NCBI GenBank assembly: GCA_038150225.1
Contig: JAYQWG010000048.1
Span: forward strand, 1-10,550
Length of the DNA: 10,550 nucleotides
DNA from: Lucifugimonas sp038150225
GTDB lineage: Bacteria; Chloroflexota; Dehalococcoidia; Lucifugimonadales; Lucifugimonadaceae
Direction of reading: 5' to 3'
Shown here: piece by piece, positions 1-5,765 of the stretch
Position numbering within the stretch: the stretch's first letter is position 1
How the letters are laid out: every line of letters starts with the position of its first letter
Made by a program: the position numbers and the translations under genes
Notes under the pieces: generated by a model
Told to the model about the DNA's origin: nothing
Databases searched by the model: none
The model's input: the letters and a program-made list of their open reading frames with translations, nothing else

Positions 1-159
1 GAGATCCGAAAGATCTTGACCGATCTTGAAGTCGCACGAGCCGCTGCAGAAGATGAGCTTGAGGCACAACGTCTGCTAACAGAAGCCGCCAGGATGCGGG
101 TCAGGTCATCGAAATTCGAAACTGACTCGTTCGACGATTTCAAACAACAGGCCGCCTAA
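1..159 (+). CDS. C-terminal fragment of an unidentified coiled-coil protein
   Basis: Frame 1 is open from the window edge to a TAA at 157-159, giving the last 52 residues of a protein whose start lies to the left. The visible part is rich in Glu, Ala, Arg and Leu with heptad-like spacing (for example LTDLEVARAAAEDELEAQRL), consistent with an amphipathic helix or coiled coil. It ends in a short polar tail with Phe and Asp (SFDDFKQQAA). A strong intrinsic terminator follows 26 nt later, which supports this being a genuine gene end. I do not recognise the family: coiled-coil tails of this kind occur in cell-division, chaperone and secretion-associated proteins, and the fragment is too short to choose between them. 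Confidence 0.7.
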   Translation, partial: EIRKILTDLEVARAAAEDELEAQRLLTEAARMRVRSSKFETDSFDDFKQQAA

Positions 160-184
160 AACAATTCATACGAACAAATGGAAT

Positions 185-216
185 ACCCGAGTTTTCACTC
201 GGGTCTTTTCTTTTTA
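185..216 (+). terminator. Rho-independent terminator after the left-edge gene
   Basis: A perfect 8-bp stem (ACCCGAGT at 185-192, ACTCGGGT at 197-204) encloses a 4-nt TTTC loop. A T-rich tract, CTTTTCTTTTT, follows at once. This is a textbook intrinsic terminator and separates the left-edge gene from the amidase, which must therefore have its own promoter in the 75 nt that follow. Confidence 0.88.
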
Positions 217-292
217 ACTGCTTTACACTTCCGCCTCGATGCTGATACGCAGCTATCACTGACCTCAAATTCCGACAACAGGCCTCTCTCTA

Positions 293-1219
293 ATGCAAAC
301 GGCAACCAAAGACATTCTTTACTACGAGCACTCGGCTGCTAACCCGGTGACGATGACCGTCAAACCCGGTGAGTGGTTCGCAGTAGAAACTCAAATGAAC
401 CGCGGCCCCGACGCAGATCGTGTGCCGGACGACATTCGTGATTTGTACAACCAGTACCGATCGGATGACCAGCCGAACGACCGAGGAAACGCGTCATCAG
501 GCTGCATTTACGTGGAAGGCGCAAAACCCGGCGACGTCATCACTGTCGAAGTGGGAGAAATCAAGGTGCATCCGGTTGGATGGACCCGATACCGGGGTTC
601 GACCGGCGCAATGCCCGGCTACCTCGGCCCTTCAAACATCGGTGAGCAGTTCAGGATTTGTCGGATCGAGAATGACGAGATCATCTGGGACGACAAGCTT
701 AGGTTCCCGGTTGAGCCAATGATGGGAGTGATTGGGGTCGCTCCTGAGCGAGAAGCCCGCCACAACGGTTGGGCTGGTGAATGGGGCGGCAACTTCGACA
801 TTCAGGAAGTTACGAATGGTGCCAAGCTGTCGATCCCGGTTTACCACGAAGGTGCCCTGCTTCACGTCGGTGACATGCACGCCCGACAAGGTGATGGCGA
901 GATTTGCGGTGGTGGAGGAATCGAGACAGGTGGTCGAGTAACTCTCAAGGTAGAAATTTCGAAAAAGCCACCAGAAATGACCTGGCCTCGTATTGAAAAC
1001 GACGAGTACATAATGACCACCGCTTGCGAGAAGCCGGCGGAAGACGCATTCCGAATCGCCCTTTCGGAAATGATTCTCTGGCTGGAAGCCGACTACGGAA
1101 TGACCCAGGGTGAGGCGTACATCTTCCTGTCACAGTGCCTGGAAGCCCGTGTAACTCAGTTTGTGAACCCTAGTTACTCGTACGTTGCCAAGGTTCCGAA
1201 AAAATACCTGGTCAAGTAG
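293..1219 (+). CDS. Acetamidase/formamidase family amidohydrolase
   Basis: The predicted product is a 308-residue cytoplasmic amidase of the FmdA/AmdA family, which hydrolyses small amides such as formamide or acetamide to ammonia and the acid. The family signature is in the middle of the protein: GVIGVAPE near residue 145, a GGNFDIQEVTNGAKLSIPV stretch near 165-183, then GALLHVGDMHARQGDGEICG near 187-206. The GDxHxxQGDGE segment is the conserved metal/active-site region of this family. Length matches the usual size of about 300 residues. The ATG at 293 is chosen because the protein begins there in the usual family position. The Shine-Dalgarno is weak (only an AGG about 11 nt upstream). A HAD hydrolase starts 7 nt after the stop, so the two are probably one transcript. 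The exact substrate cannot be read from sequence, since homologues act on various short amides. Confidence 0.9.
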   Translation: MQTATKDILYYEHSAANPVTMTVKPGEWFAVETQMNRGPDADRVPDDIRDLYNQYRSDDQPNDRGNASSGCIYVEGAKPGDVITVEVGEIKVHPVGWTRYRGSTGAMPGYLGPSNIGEQFRICRIENDEIIWDDKLRFPVEPMMGVIGVAPEREARHNGWAGEWGGNFDIQEVTNGAKLSIPVYHEGALLHVGDMHARQGDGEICGGGGIETGGRVTLKVEISKKPPEMTWPRIENDEYIMTTACEKPAEDAFRIALSEMILWLEADYGMTQGEAYIFLSQCLEARVTQFVNPSYSYVAKVPKKYLVK

Positions 1220-1226
1220 TTCGCAC

Positions 1227-1967
1227 ATGACCGGAAAGATCAAAGCAGTTCTCTTCGATGTTGGCGGTCCACTAGACACTGAGATGTTTATGGATGCAGC
1301 GATCAATGAGCAAATCAAAACTTCGTTCAGGGATCGCGGCTTTCGTCTCTCCGACGACGAATACGCTATGGTGGCTCAGTGGGCAGTGGACGTTTACGCG
1401 CCCAAAACCTATCAGGCAATTATTTGGCGGCTAGCTAAAAACGATCTTGAGTTATCTCGTGAAATCGAGAATGAGCTTTACGAGACCGTTCCCCAACGAA
1501 ACGCCGAGCGCGAGTACTTTGAACTGCGACCAGGAATAACTGAGTTACTCGAAGAACTCAATTCGACCGGGTTGAAACTTGGGTTGGCTGCGAATCAACC
1601 ACGTGAATCGCTCGACAACATGGAACGCGTGGGAATCCTGAAGTATTTCGAGTACAAAGAGGTGTCAGGTACCAATCGACTCAGGAAACCAGACCCTCGA
1701 CTGATGCTCCACTCCTGTGAAGCTCTTGGTGTTCAACCAAATGAAACGATCATGGTTGGGGATCGACTGGACAACGACATCGTGCCTGCTCGATCACTGG
1801 GTATGCTTACGATCAGGCTACGAACTGGCCGTCATGTCGAGCAGAAACCTCGCACATGGCTAGAAACTCCGCACGCAGATGTAACTACGGTTGATGAGCT
1901 ACGAAATACTATTCTCGAGTTTATTGAGTCACCACCTCTTGCCGAGGATGATGGAAGTCCAGAGTGA
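1227..1967 (+). CDS. HAD-superfamily (subfamily IA) hydrolase
   Basis: This is a 246-residue Rossmann-fold hydrolase of the haloacid dehalogenase superfamily. Motif I is VLFDVGGPLDTE (nucleophile Asp11). Motif II is in the weakly matching LAANQ region. Motif III is the Lys of RLRKPDPRLM, and motif IV is GDRLDNDI, preceded by IMV. The helical cap between motifs I and II is of the C1 type expected for subfamily IA. The residue two after the nucleophile is Gly13 rather than Asp. That Asp is the general acid/base in most HAD phosphatases, although other FDxGG/FDxGN members are known. An upstream in-frame ATG at 1185 lies inside the amidase gene. I prefer the ATG at 1227, since motif I then falls at residue 11 as usual and the gene starts 7 nt after the amidase stop. 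No clear Shine-Dalgarno is present, suggesting coupling to the amidase. The substrate is unknown. Confidence 0.85.
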   Translation: MTGKIKAVLFDVGGPLDTEMFMDAAINEQIKTSFRDRGFRLSDDEYAMVAQWAVDVYAPKTYQAIIWRLAKNDLELSREIENELYETVPQRNAEREYFELRPGITELLEELNSTGLKLGLAANQPRESLDNMERVGILKYFEYKEVSGTNRLRKPDPRLMLHSCEALGVQPNETIMVGDRLDNDIVPARSLGMLTIRLRTGRHVEQKPRTWLETPHADVTTVDELRNTILEFIESPPLAEDDGSPE

Positions 1968-1988
1968 ACAGGCCTAAAACCGCACAAT

Positions 1989-2022
1989 AAAAAAACCCCG
2001 GAATATTACGGGGCTTTTTTTT
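1989..2022. terminator. Bidirectional intrinsic terminator
   Basis: Seven A residues (1989-1995) precede a 5-bp GC stem (CCCCG at 1996-2000 with CGGGG at 2009-2013, 8-nt loop), followed by C and eight T residues (2015-2022). An A tract before and a T tract after make it work on both strands. It ends the amidase-HAD transcript, and its symmetry implies a convergent gene arriving from the right. This agrees with the reverse-strand reading frame that stops at 2037. Confidence 0.85.
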
Positions 2023-2036
2023 ATTATCTGAAACTT

Positions 2037-2126
2037 TTAGTCGACATCTGCGACGGTAGCTTTACCGTTCTTGATTTCGATAGATCCAGTAGTTGGATCA
2101 CCGAGGGTGAAAAAGCCGCGATACGT
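2037..2126 (-). CDS. Probable C-terminal fragment of a convergent gene, upstream part missing
   Basis: On the reverse strand a frame ends in TAA at 2039-2037, 15 nt from the bidirectional terminator. It reads naturally as protein (TTGSIEIKNGKATVADVD at the end, with YRGFFTLGDP before it), a beta-rich ending. The frame cannot be followed to a start. It meets an in-frame TAA at 2174-2172, and from about 2130 onward the forward strand clearly encodes a kinase GAF domain. The fragment therefore seems to be the tail of a gene cut off by a rearrangement or assembly joint near 2115-2133. The forward frame here is exactly codon-aligned with it, which explains why the forward frame also happens to be open. 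The product is not identifiable. The main alternative is that this is a shadow and the kinase reading begins earlier. Confidence 0.45.
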   Translation of the reverse strand, partial: TYRGFFTLGDPTTGSIEIKNGKATVADVD

Positions 2127-2129
2127 GAG

Positions 2130-2343
2130 TTGCGGGCAGAAATGATTGTGCCCCTTAAAGCCAGCGGTGAATTAACCGGGTTTATGTACCTCGGACCTAA
2201 GCTAGTCGGTCGAGACTATTCAGAGGCGGAGCTCGACTTCGTGTCAGCTGCAGCCGACCAATCTGCGATGGCGATCAACAACGCTCGTGCGTACGCAATC
2301 GAAGCTCATCGCCGTGAGGAATTGGAGCGGCTTGATGGCTTGA
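2130..2343 (+). CDS. Sensor histidine kinase, GAF-domain fragment (no N-terminus, broken by gap)
   Basis: The frame gives the second half of a GAF sensory domain: an EMIVPLKASGELTGFMYLGP strand-turn-strand, then DYSEAELDFVSAAADQSAMA and an exit helix NNARAYAIEAHRREELERLDGL leading towards a HisKA domain. The first half of the GAF domain and everything before it are missing. The frame is open back to 1968, but that part overlaps a terminator and a better reverse-strand reading, so 2130 (a TTG) is only the lower limit of supported homology and not a proposed start. No Shine-Dalgarno is visible. The sequence ends in the N gap with one base of the next codon. Together with 2446-3063 this should be one gene. 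Whether it is truncated in the genome or only in the assembly cannot be told here. Confidence 0.75.
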
Positions 2344-2443
2344 NNNNNNNNNNNNNNNNNNNNNNNNNNNNNNNNNNNNNNNNNNNNNNNNNNNNNNNNN
2401 NNNNNNNNNNNNNNNNNNNNNNNNNNNNNNNNNNNNNNNNNNN
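2344..2443. other. Assembly gap of exactly 100 N
   Basis: One hundred consecutive N bases is a customary scaffolding placeholder rather than a measured length. The kinase frames on the two sides do not match across 100 nt. One base of a codon precedes the gap and two follow it, so a single uninterrupted gene needs a real gap length divisible by three. Compared with ordinary kinases, the missing part is the HisKA dimerisation domain with the phospho-accepting His, about 50-60 residues. Confidence 0.95.
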
Positions 2444-2445
2444 GT

Positions 2446-3063
2446 CTGACGTCGGAGTCGCTGGACTACGCAGCAATGCAATCGGCCCATCTCGAACTAA
2501 ACAGACAGCCAGTTCTTTTGAAGAGCATTATTGAGCAGTCGATATCTCTGTTGCAGCCATCAATATCCGCTCGTGAGCAAAAGCTTGAATTCACAGCTGA
2601 TGACCGTTTGCACCCATTAATGATTGATGAGCAGCGTATCGAACGTGTTGTCGCCAACCTAGTTGGTAACGCGCACAAGTACTCGCCCAAAGGCGCACCG
2701 ATAACGGTTCAACTGTTCGCCGAAGGTGAGGACCAGGTTCTTCGAGTGATCGATGAAGGTCCTGGTATCGCAGCCGACGAGTTGGAATCTGTTTTCTCAC
2801 CGTACTATCGGGGTAAATTAGCCGACACTTCTCCAGTTAAAGGTTCAGGTCTTGGCCTTTCAATCGCTCAGTACCTAACAGAGCTCCATGAAGGAAAGCT
2901 TTCCGTCGATTCGACTCTGGGCGAAGGCAGCACATTCGAACTACGCCTACCCGCCTCAAGCCTCGACTTGCTCGATGACGACCTCGACGAAACTCTGGAT
3001 GACGATTCTGAGCTTGCCGACCAGGTGTGGCCTCCGATAGCCAGTCGGTCCGAGATTTCTTAG
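2446..3063 (+). CDS. Sensor histidine kinase, HATPase_c domain and acidic tail
   Basis: This is the C-terminal half of the two-component sensor kinase begun before the gap, 205 residues to a TAG at 3061-3063. The end of the dimerisation domain (LDYAAMQSAHLELNRQPV) is followed by the ATP-binding domain. The N box is RIERVVANLVGNAHKYSP, the G1 box VIDEGPGI, the F box FSPYYRG and the G2 box KGSGLGLSI, closing with GEGSTFELRLP. All nucleotide-binding boxes look intact. About 50 residues beyond the domain form an unusually acidic tail (LLDDDLDETLDDDSELADQ). An internal ATG at 2476 exists, but it falls inside the dimerisation helix and is unlikely to be a start. No transmembrane segment is visible in either half, though the N-terminus is missing. 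No response regulator gene is adjacent. Confidence 0.9.
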   Translation: MTSESLDYAAMQSAHLELNRQPVLLKSIIEQSISLLQPSISAREQKLEFTADDRLHPLMIDEQRIERVVANLVGNAHKYSPKGAPITVQLFAEGEDQVLRVIDEGPGIAADELESVFSPYYRGKLADTSPVKGSGLGLSIAQYLTELHEGKLSVDSTLGEGSTFELRLPASSLDLLDDDLDETLDDDSELADQVWPPIASRSEIS

Positions 3064-3093
3064 CGAATTCTCATTAGTAAACCGCTATTTCTT

Positions 3094-3136
3094 CGCGCCT
3101 GACGTTCAGGTGCGGAGATACACTCGTTGGACGAGT
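3094..3136 (+). promoter_or_regulatory. Two tandem hairpins in the leader of the aminotransferase gene
   Basis: The first inverted repeat pairs 3094-3102 with 3106-3114 (9 bp including one G-T, 3-nt loop). The second pairs ACTCGT at 3122-3127 with ACGAGT at 3131-3136 (6 bp, 3-nt loop). They lie between the kinase stop and the aminotransferase start. Neither is followed by a T tract, so neither is a standard terminator. They may be a weak factor-dependent terminator for the kinase, operator half-sites or an mRNA leader structure. Confidence 0.35.
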
Positions 3137-3168
3137 ATTAACGTATCTGTTCTTCTAGGAAGTAGTTG

Positions 3169-4476
3169 ATGAACCACGACAAGTCACACCAGCTTTACGA
3201 GCGAGCACTCCAATCGGTAGCTGGTGGAGTACACAGCCAGATAAGGGTTAATGAGCCGGGCGATGTCCCGCTCTTCTTCACCCATGCAAAGGGTTCCAAA
3301 ATGTGGGACGCCGATGGCAATGAGTACATCGATTACATTCAGGGTATGGGCCCTAACCTGTTCGGACACGCACCTGACTTCATCAACGAAGAAGTAGCTG
3401 AGGATATGAAGAACGGCTACGTCTTCGCAGCCCAGTTCGAACGTGAACTTGAAGTTGCCGAGATGCTCCTGGAGATGATCCCGATGCCCGACGCGACCGT
3501 TCGAATGGCATCCTCAGGGACCGAGATCGACCAGCTGTTGTTCCGAACTATGAGGGGTTACACCGGTCGACCAAAAATTCTCAAATTCGAAGGTCACTAC
3601 CACGGTTGGATGGACTCGGTGAACTGGAGTGTCCACCCGCCACTAGACAAGGCAGGGCCAGAAGACGCACCGGTTCCGGTCGGTGAATCAGAGGGAATGG
3701 ACGAATCTGTCGCTGACGGATTAGTAATCTGCCAATGGAATGATCTCGAATTGGTAGAGAAGGCGTTCGCTGACCATCAAGGTGAAATCGCAGGCGTGAT
3801 CACCGAACCGATTCTCGCTAACACCAACTGCATTGTTCCTAAACCCGGATTTATGGAAGGGCTTAAGAAACTTTGCGAAGAAAACGGCGCTCTCCTTGCA
3901 TTTGACGAGGTCATTACCGGTTTCCGAGTAGCCTCAGGCGGTGCTCAAGAAGTTTTGGGAGTTATTCCCGACCTTGCCACCTACGCCAAAGCAATGGCAG
4001 GTGGATTCCCGATTTCCATGTTGGTGGGTCGACGCGAAATCATGAACATAATCGGCGACGGTACCGTTTACCACGGTGGCAGTTTCAACTCGAACGTAAT
4101 ATCGATTGCGGCAACCCACGCTTCGCTCAAATATATCCGTGAACAGGGTGACAGCTTCTACCGCGATCTCAATGCAAAAGGCATTCGTCTGATGGAAGGA
4201 TTGCAGGAGGTCGCAAAATCGCTAGAGTCCGACTTACATGTTCAAGGTCTTGGCTCGGTGTTCGCGATATCGTTCACCACGAAAGATGAAATAACTAACT
4301 GGCGAGACCACGCTAGAAACTGCGATGACGAAAAGTACGCGCGGTTCGCCAGCGAGATGTTGAAAGAAGGAGTCCGCCTGTCCTCAAACGGACGGACCCA
4401 TCTTTCTTCTGCTCATACAGACGAAGACATAGAAAAAACGATCGCAGCAGCTGCAAAAGTACTGCCACGGCTCTAA
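3169..4476 (+). CDS. Class III PLP aminotransferase, glutamate-1-semialdehyde aminomutase-like
   Basis: This 435-residue fold-type I PLP enzyme has the architecture and length of the HemL group. It opens with ERALQSVAGGVHSQIR (compare GGVxSP/SxxR of the family) and GSKMWDADGNEYIDYI. The SSGTE phosphate-binding turn and KFEGHYHGWMD follow. FDEVITGFR contains the Asp that contacts the pyridine nitrogen, and the PLP lysine is Lys274 in TYAKAMAGGFP. The ending VRLSSNGRTHLSSAHTDEDIE is also typical. Start: ATG at 3169 with AGGA 8 nt upstream; the adjacent TTG at 3166 is less likely. The sequence differs from canonical HemL in places (SSGTEIDQLLFR, GHYHGWMD), so it may be a transaminase of other substrates rather than the tetrapyrrole-pathway aminomutase. 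No other haem-pathway gene is nearby. It sits alone between hairpin-containing gaps and is probably transcribed independently. Confidence 0.9.
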   Translation: MNHDKSHQLYERALQSVAGGVHSQIRVNEPGDVPLFFTHAKGSKMWDADGNEYIDYIQGMGPNLFGHAPDFINEEVAEDMKNGYVFAAQFERELEVAEMLLEMIPMPDATVRMASSGTEIDQLLFRTMRGYTGRPKILKFEGHYHGWMDSVNWSVHPPLDKAGPEDAPVPVGESEGMDESVADGLVICQWNDLELVEKAFADHQGEIAGVITEPILANTNCIVPKPGFMEGLKKLCEENGALLAFDEVITGFRVASGGAQEVLGVIPDLATYAKAMAGGFPISMLVGRREIMNIIGDGTVYHGGSFNSNVISIAATHASLKYIREQGDSFYRDLNAKGIRLMEGLQEVAKSLESDLHVQGLGSVFAISFTTKDEITNWRDHARNCDDEKYARFASEMLKEGVRLSSNGRTHLSSAHTDEDIEKTIAAAAKVLPRL

Positions 4477-4482
4477 CTCTTA

Positions 4483-4520
4483 GCGACGGGCAACAGCAAA
4501 CTGCAGTTATTGCCCGTTGC
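4483..4520 (+). terminator. Long hairpin after the aminotransferase gene
   Basis: An 11-bp stem (4483-4493 with 4510-4520, one G-T pair) encloses a 16-nt loop that itself contains the palindrome CTGCAG. It begins 6 nt after the stop codon. What follows is only T-rich in part (TTCTTCC), so termination may be partial or the structure may instead protect the mRNA end. Confidence 0.6.
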
Positions 4521-4525
4521 TTCTT

Positions 4526-4542
4526 CCGTCCCGTAAGGACGG
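4526..4542 (+). promoter_or_regulatory. Small hairpin just upstream of the FIST gene ribosome-binding site
   Basis: CCGTCC (4526-4531) pairs with GGACGG (4537-4542) around a 5-nt CGTAA loop. It ends 8 nt before the GGAGAG Shine-Dalgarno of the FIST gene. It could be the second part of a terminator array or could influence translation start; nothing in the sequence decides this. Confidence 0.3.
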
Positions 4543-4563
4543 TCGAGTTGGAGAGACAATACT

Positions 4564-5760
4564 TTGAAGTGGAGTTCAGCAGTATCCGACGCCCCGACGC
4601 TAACCGAGGCTGTCAGACAGGCTTCCGAACAAATACTTGCAAATCTTGATGGCAAGTCACCAGACCTTGCGGTCATATTCGTGTCATCACATCATGCTCC
4701 GTCATTCCTGACAGCGCCTGAAGTGTTTTCTGAGGCTCTCGGGGCCAAAGTGGTTATTGGTTGCTCGGCAGCCGGTGTAATCGGCGGTGGACAGGAAGTC
4801 GAACGCCGACCGGGTGTCGCCATATCAGCAGCGACTTTGCCCGGTGTTGAACTGGCGCCTTTTTATCTCTCGCAAGACGAACTTCCGAGCCCTGATGCAC
4901 CACCCGAAGCGTGGCATATGTTGCTTGGACTGAACCCAGAAGACTGCCCGGCGATCATGTTGCTGCCAGACCCGTTCACTCTCAGGAGTGACCATCTGCT
5001 TGCCGGTCTCGACTACGCCTACCCGAACGCCGTCAAAATTGGCGGGTTAGCCAGTGGTGGCGGACAGCCCGGTGCAAACGCGCTCTTCATGAACGGGAAA
5101 TCGATCCGCTCTGGAGCTGTTGGAGTGGCGTTTACCGGTAACGTCGAAGTCGAAACCATTGTCGCCCAGGGTTGCCGACCTATCGGCGAGCCCATGGTGG
5201 TCACTGACGCCGAAGTCAATGTAATAAACAAACTCGGTGACAAAACTCCGTTGGAGATCCTGCGTGGGCTTTTCGATGCAGGAACAACCCGGGAGCAACG
5301 ACTGATCCGTCGGTCACTGCAAATCGGGATAGTGATGGACCGTCTGGTAGATGGAAAACCGGAAGGAGATTTCCTGATTCGGAACGTTCTCGGTGCCGAC
5401 GAAGATGATGGAACTATTGCAGTCGGTGAGCTCGTGCAGGAAGGACAGGTCGTCCAGTTCTTCGTTCGTGATGCTCAAGCTGCCGACGAAGACTTGCGGA
5501 TGATGCTAGAGGAGTACATGGACACCCTCGGGGGCAACACTCCAGCCTCTGCTCTACTCTTCAGCTGTCTCGGTCGTGGTCAGTACCTCTACGGTGCTCC
5601 AGACCACGACACCAACTTATTTACCGACGTTGTCGCTAACATCCCGATTGCCGGTTTCTTCTCAAACGGAGAAATTGGTCCTATCGGTGATCAAACATTC
5701 CTGCACGGGTACACGGCGAGCTTCGCATTGTTCAAGCAGAAGTCGAACCCGGTCTCGTAG
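4564..5760 (+). CDS. FIST-domain sensory protein (FIST_N plus FIST_C)
   Basis: The product is a 398-residue soluble protein of the FIST family, predicted small-ligand sensors found alone or attached to signalling modules. The FIST_N region (about 10-215) has the typical opening (MKWSSAVSDAP, DLAVIFVSSHH), GCSAAGVIGGGQEVE and the central VKIGGLASGGGQPGANALF. The FIST_C region (about 225-370) includes GDFLIRNVLGADEDDG, LLFSCLGRG and the closing IPIAGFFSNGEIGPIG. The start is TTG at 4564 with GGAGAG 8 nt upstream; family members normally begin within a few residues of this position, which supports the rare start. There are no transmembrane segments. It ends 5 nt from the stop of the convergent kinase-like gene. 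The ligand is unknown. A truncated sensor kinase lies upstream on the same strand, but with a gene between them a functional link is only a possibility. Confidence 0.9.
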   Translation: MKWSSAVSDAPTLTEAVRQASEQILANLDGKSPDLAVIFVSSHHAPSFLTAPEVFSEALGAKVVIGCSAAGVIGGGQEVERRPGVAISAATLPGVELAPFYLSQDELPSPDAPPEAWHMLLGLNPEDCPAIMLLPDPFTLRSDHLLAGLDYAYPNAVKIGGLASGGGQPGANALFMNGKSIRSGAVGVAFTGNVEVETIVAQGCRPIGEPMVVTDAEVNVINKLGDKTPLEILRGLFDAGTTREQRLIRRSLQIGIVMDRLVDGKPEGDFLIRNVLGADEDDGTIAVGELVQEGQVVQFFVRDAQAADEDLRMMLEEYMDTLGGNTPASALLFSCLGRGQYLYGAPDHDTNLFTDVVANIPIAGFFSNGEIGPIGDQTFLHGYTASFALFKQKSNPVS

Positions 5761-5765
5761 AGACG

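Noticed and set aside
1185..1226. A longer start for the HAD hydrolase inside the amidase gene
   Set aside because: It would add 14 residues without similarity and overlap the amidase C-terminus. Motif I sits at the normal position when the ATG at 1227 is used.
2130..2534. A continuous forward reading frame crossing the N gap, ending in a tail after the gap
   Set aside because: The N bases were translated as unknown residues. After the gap the frame is not that of the kinase ATPase domain, so the tail is an artefact.
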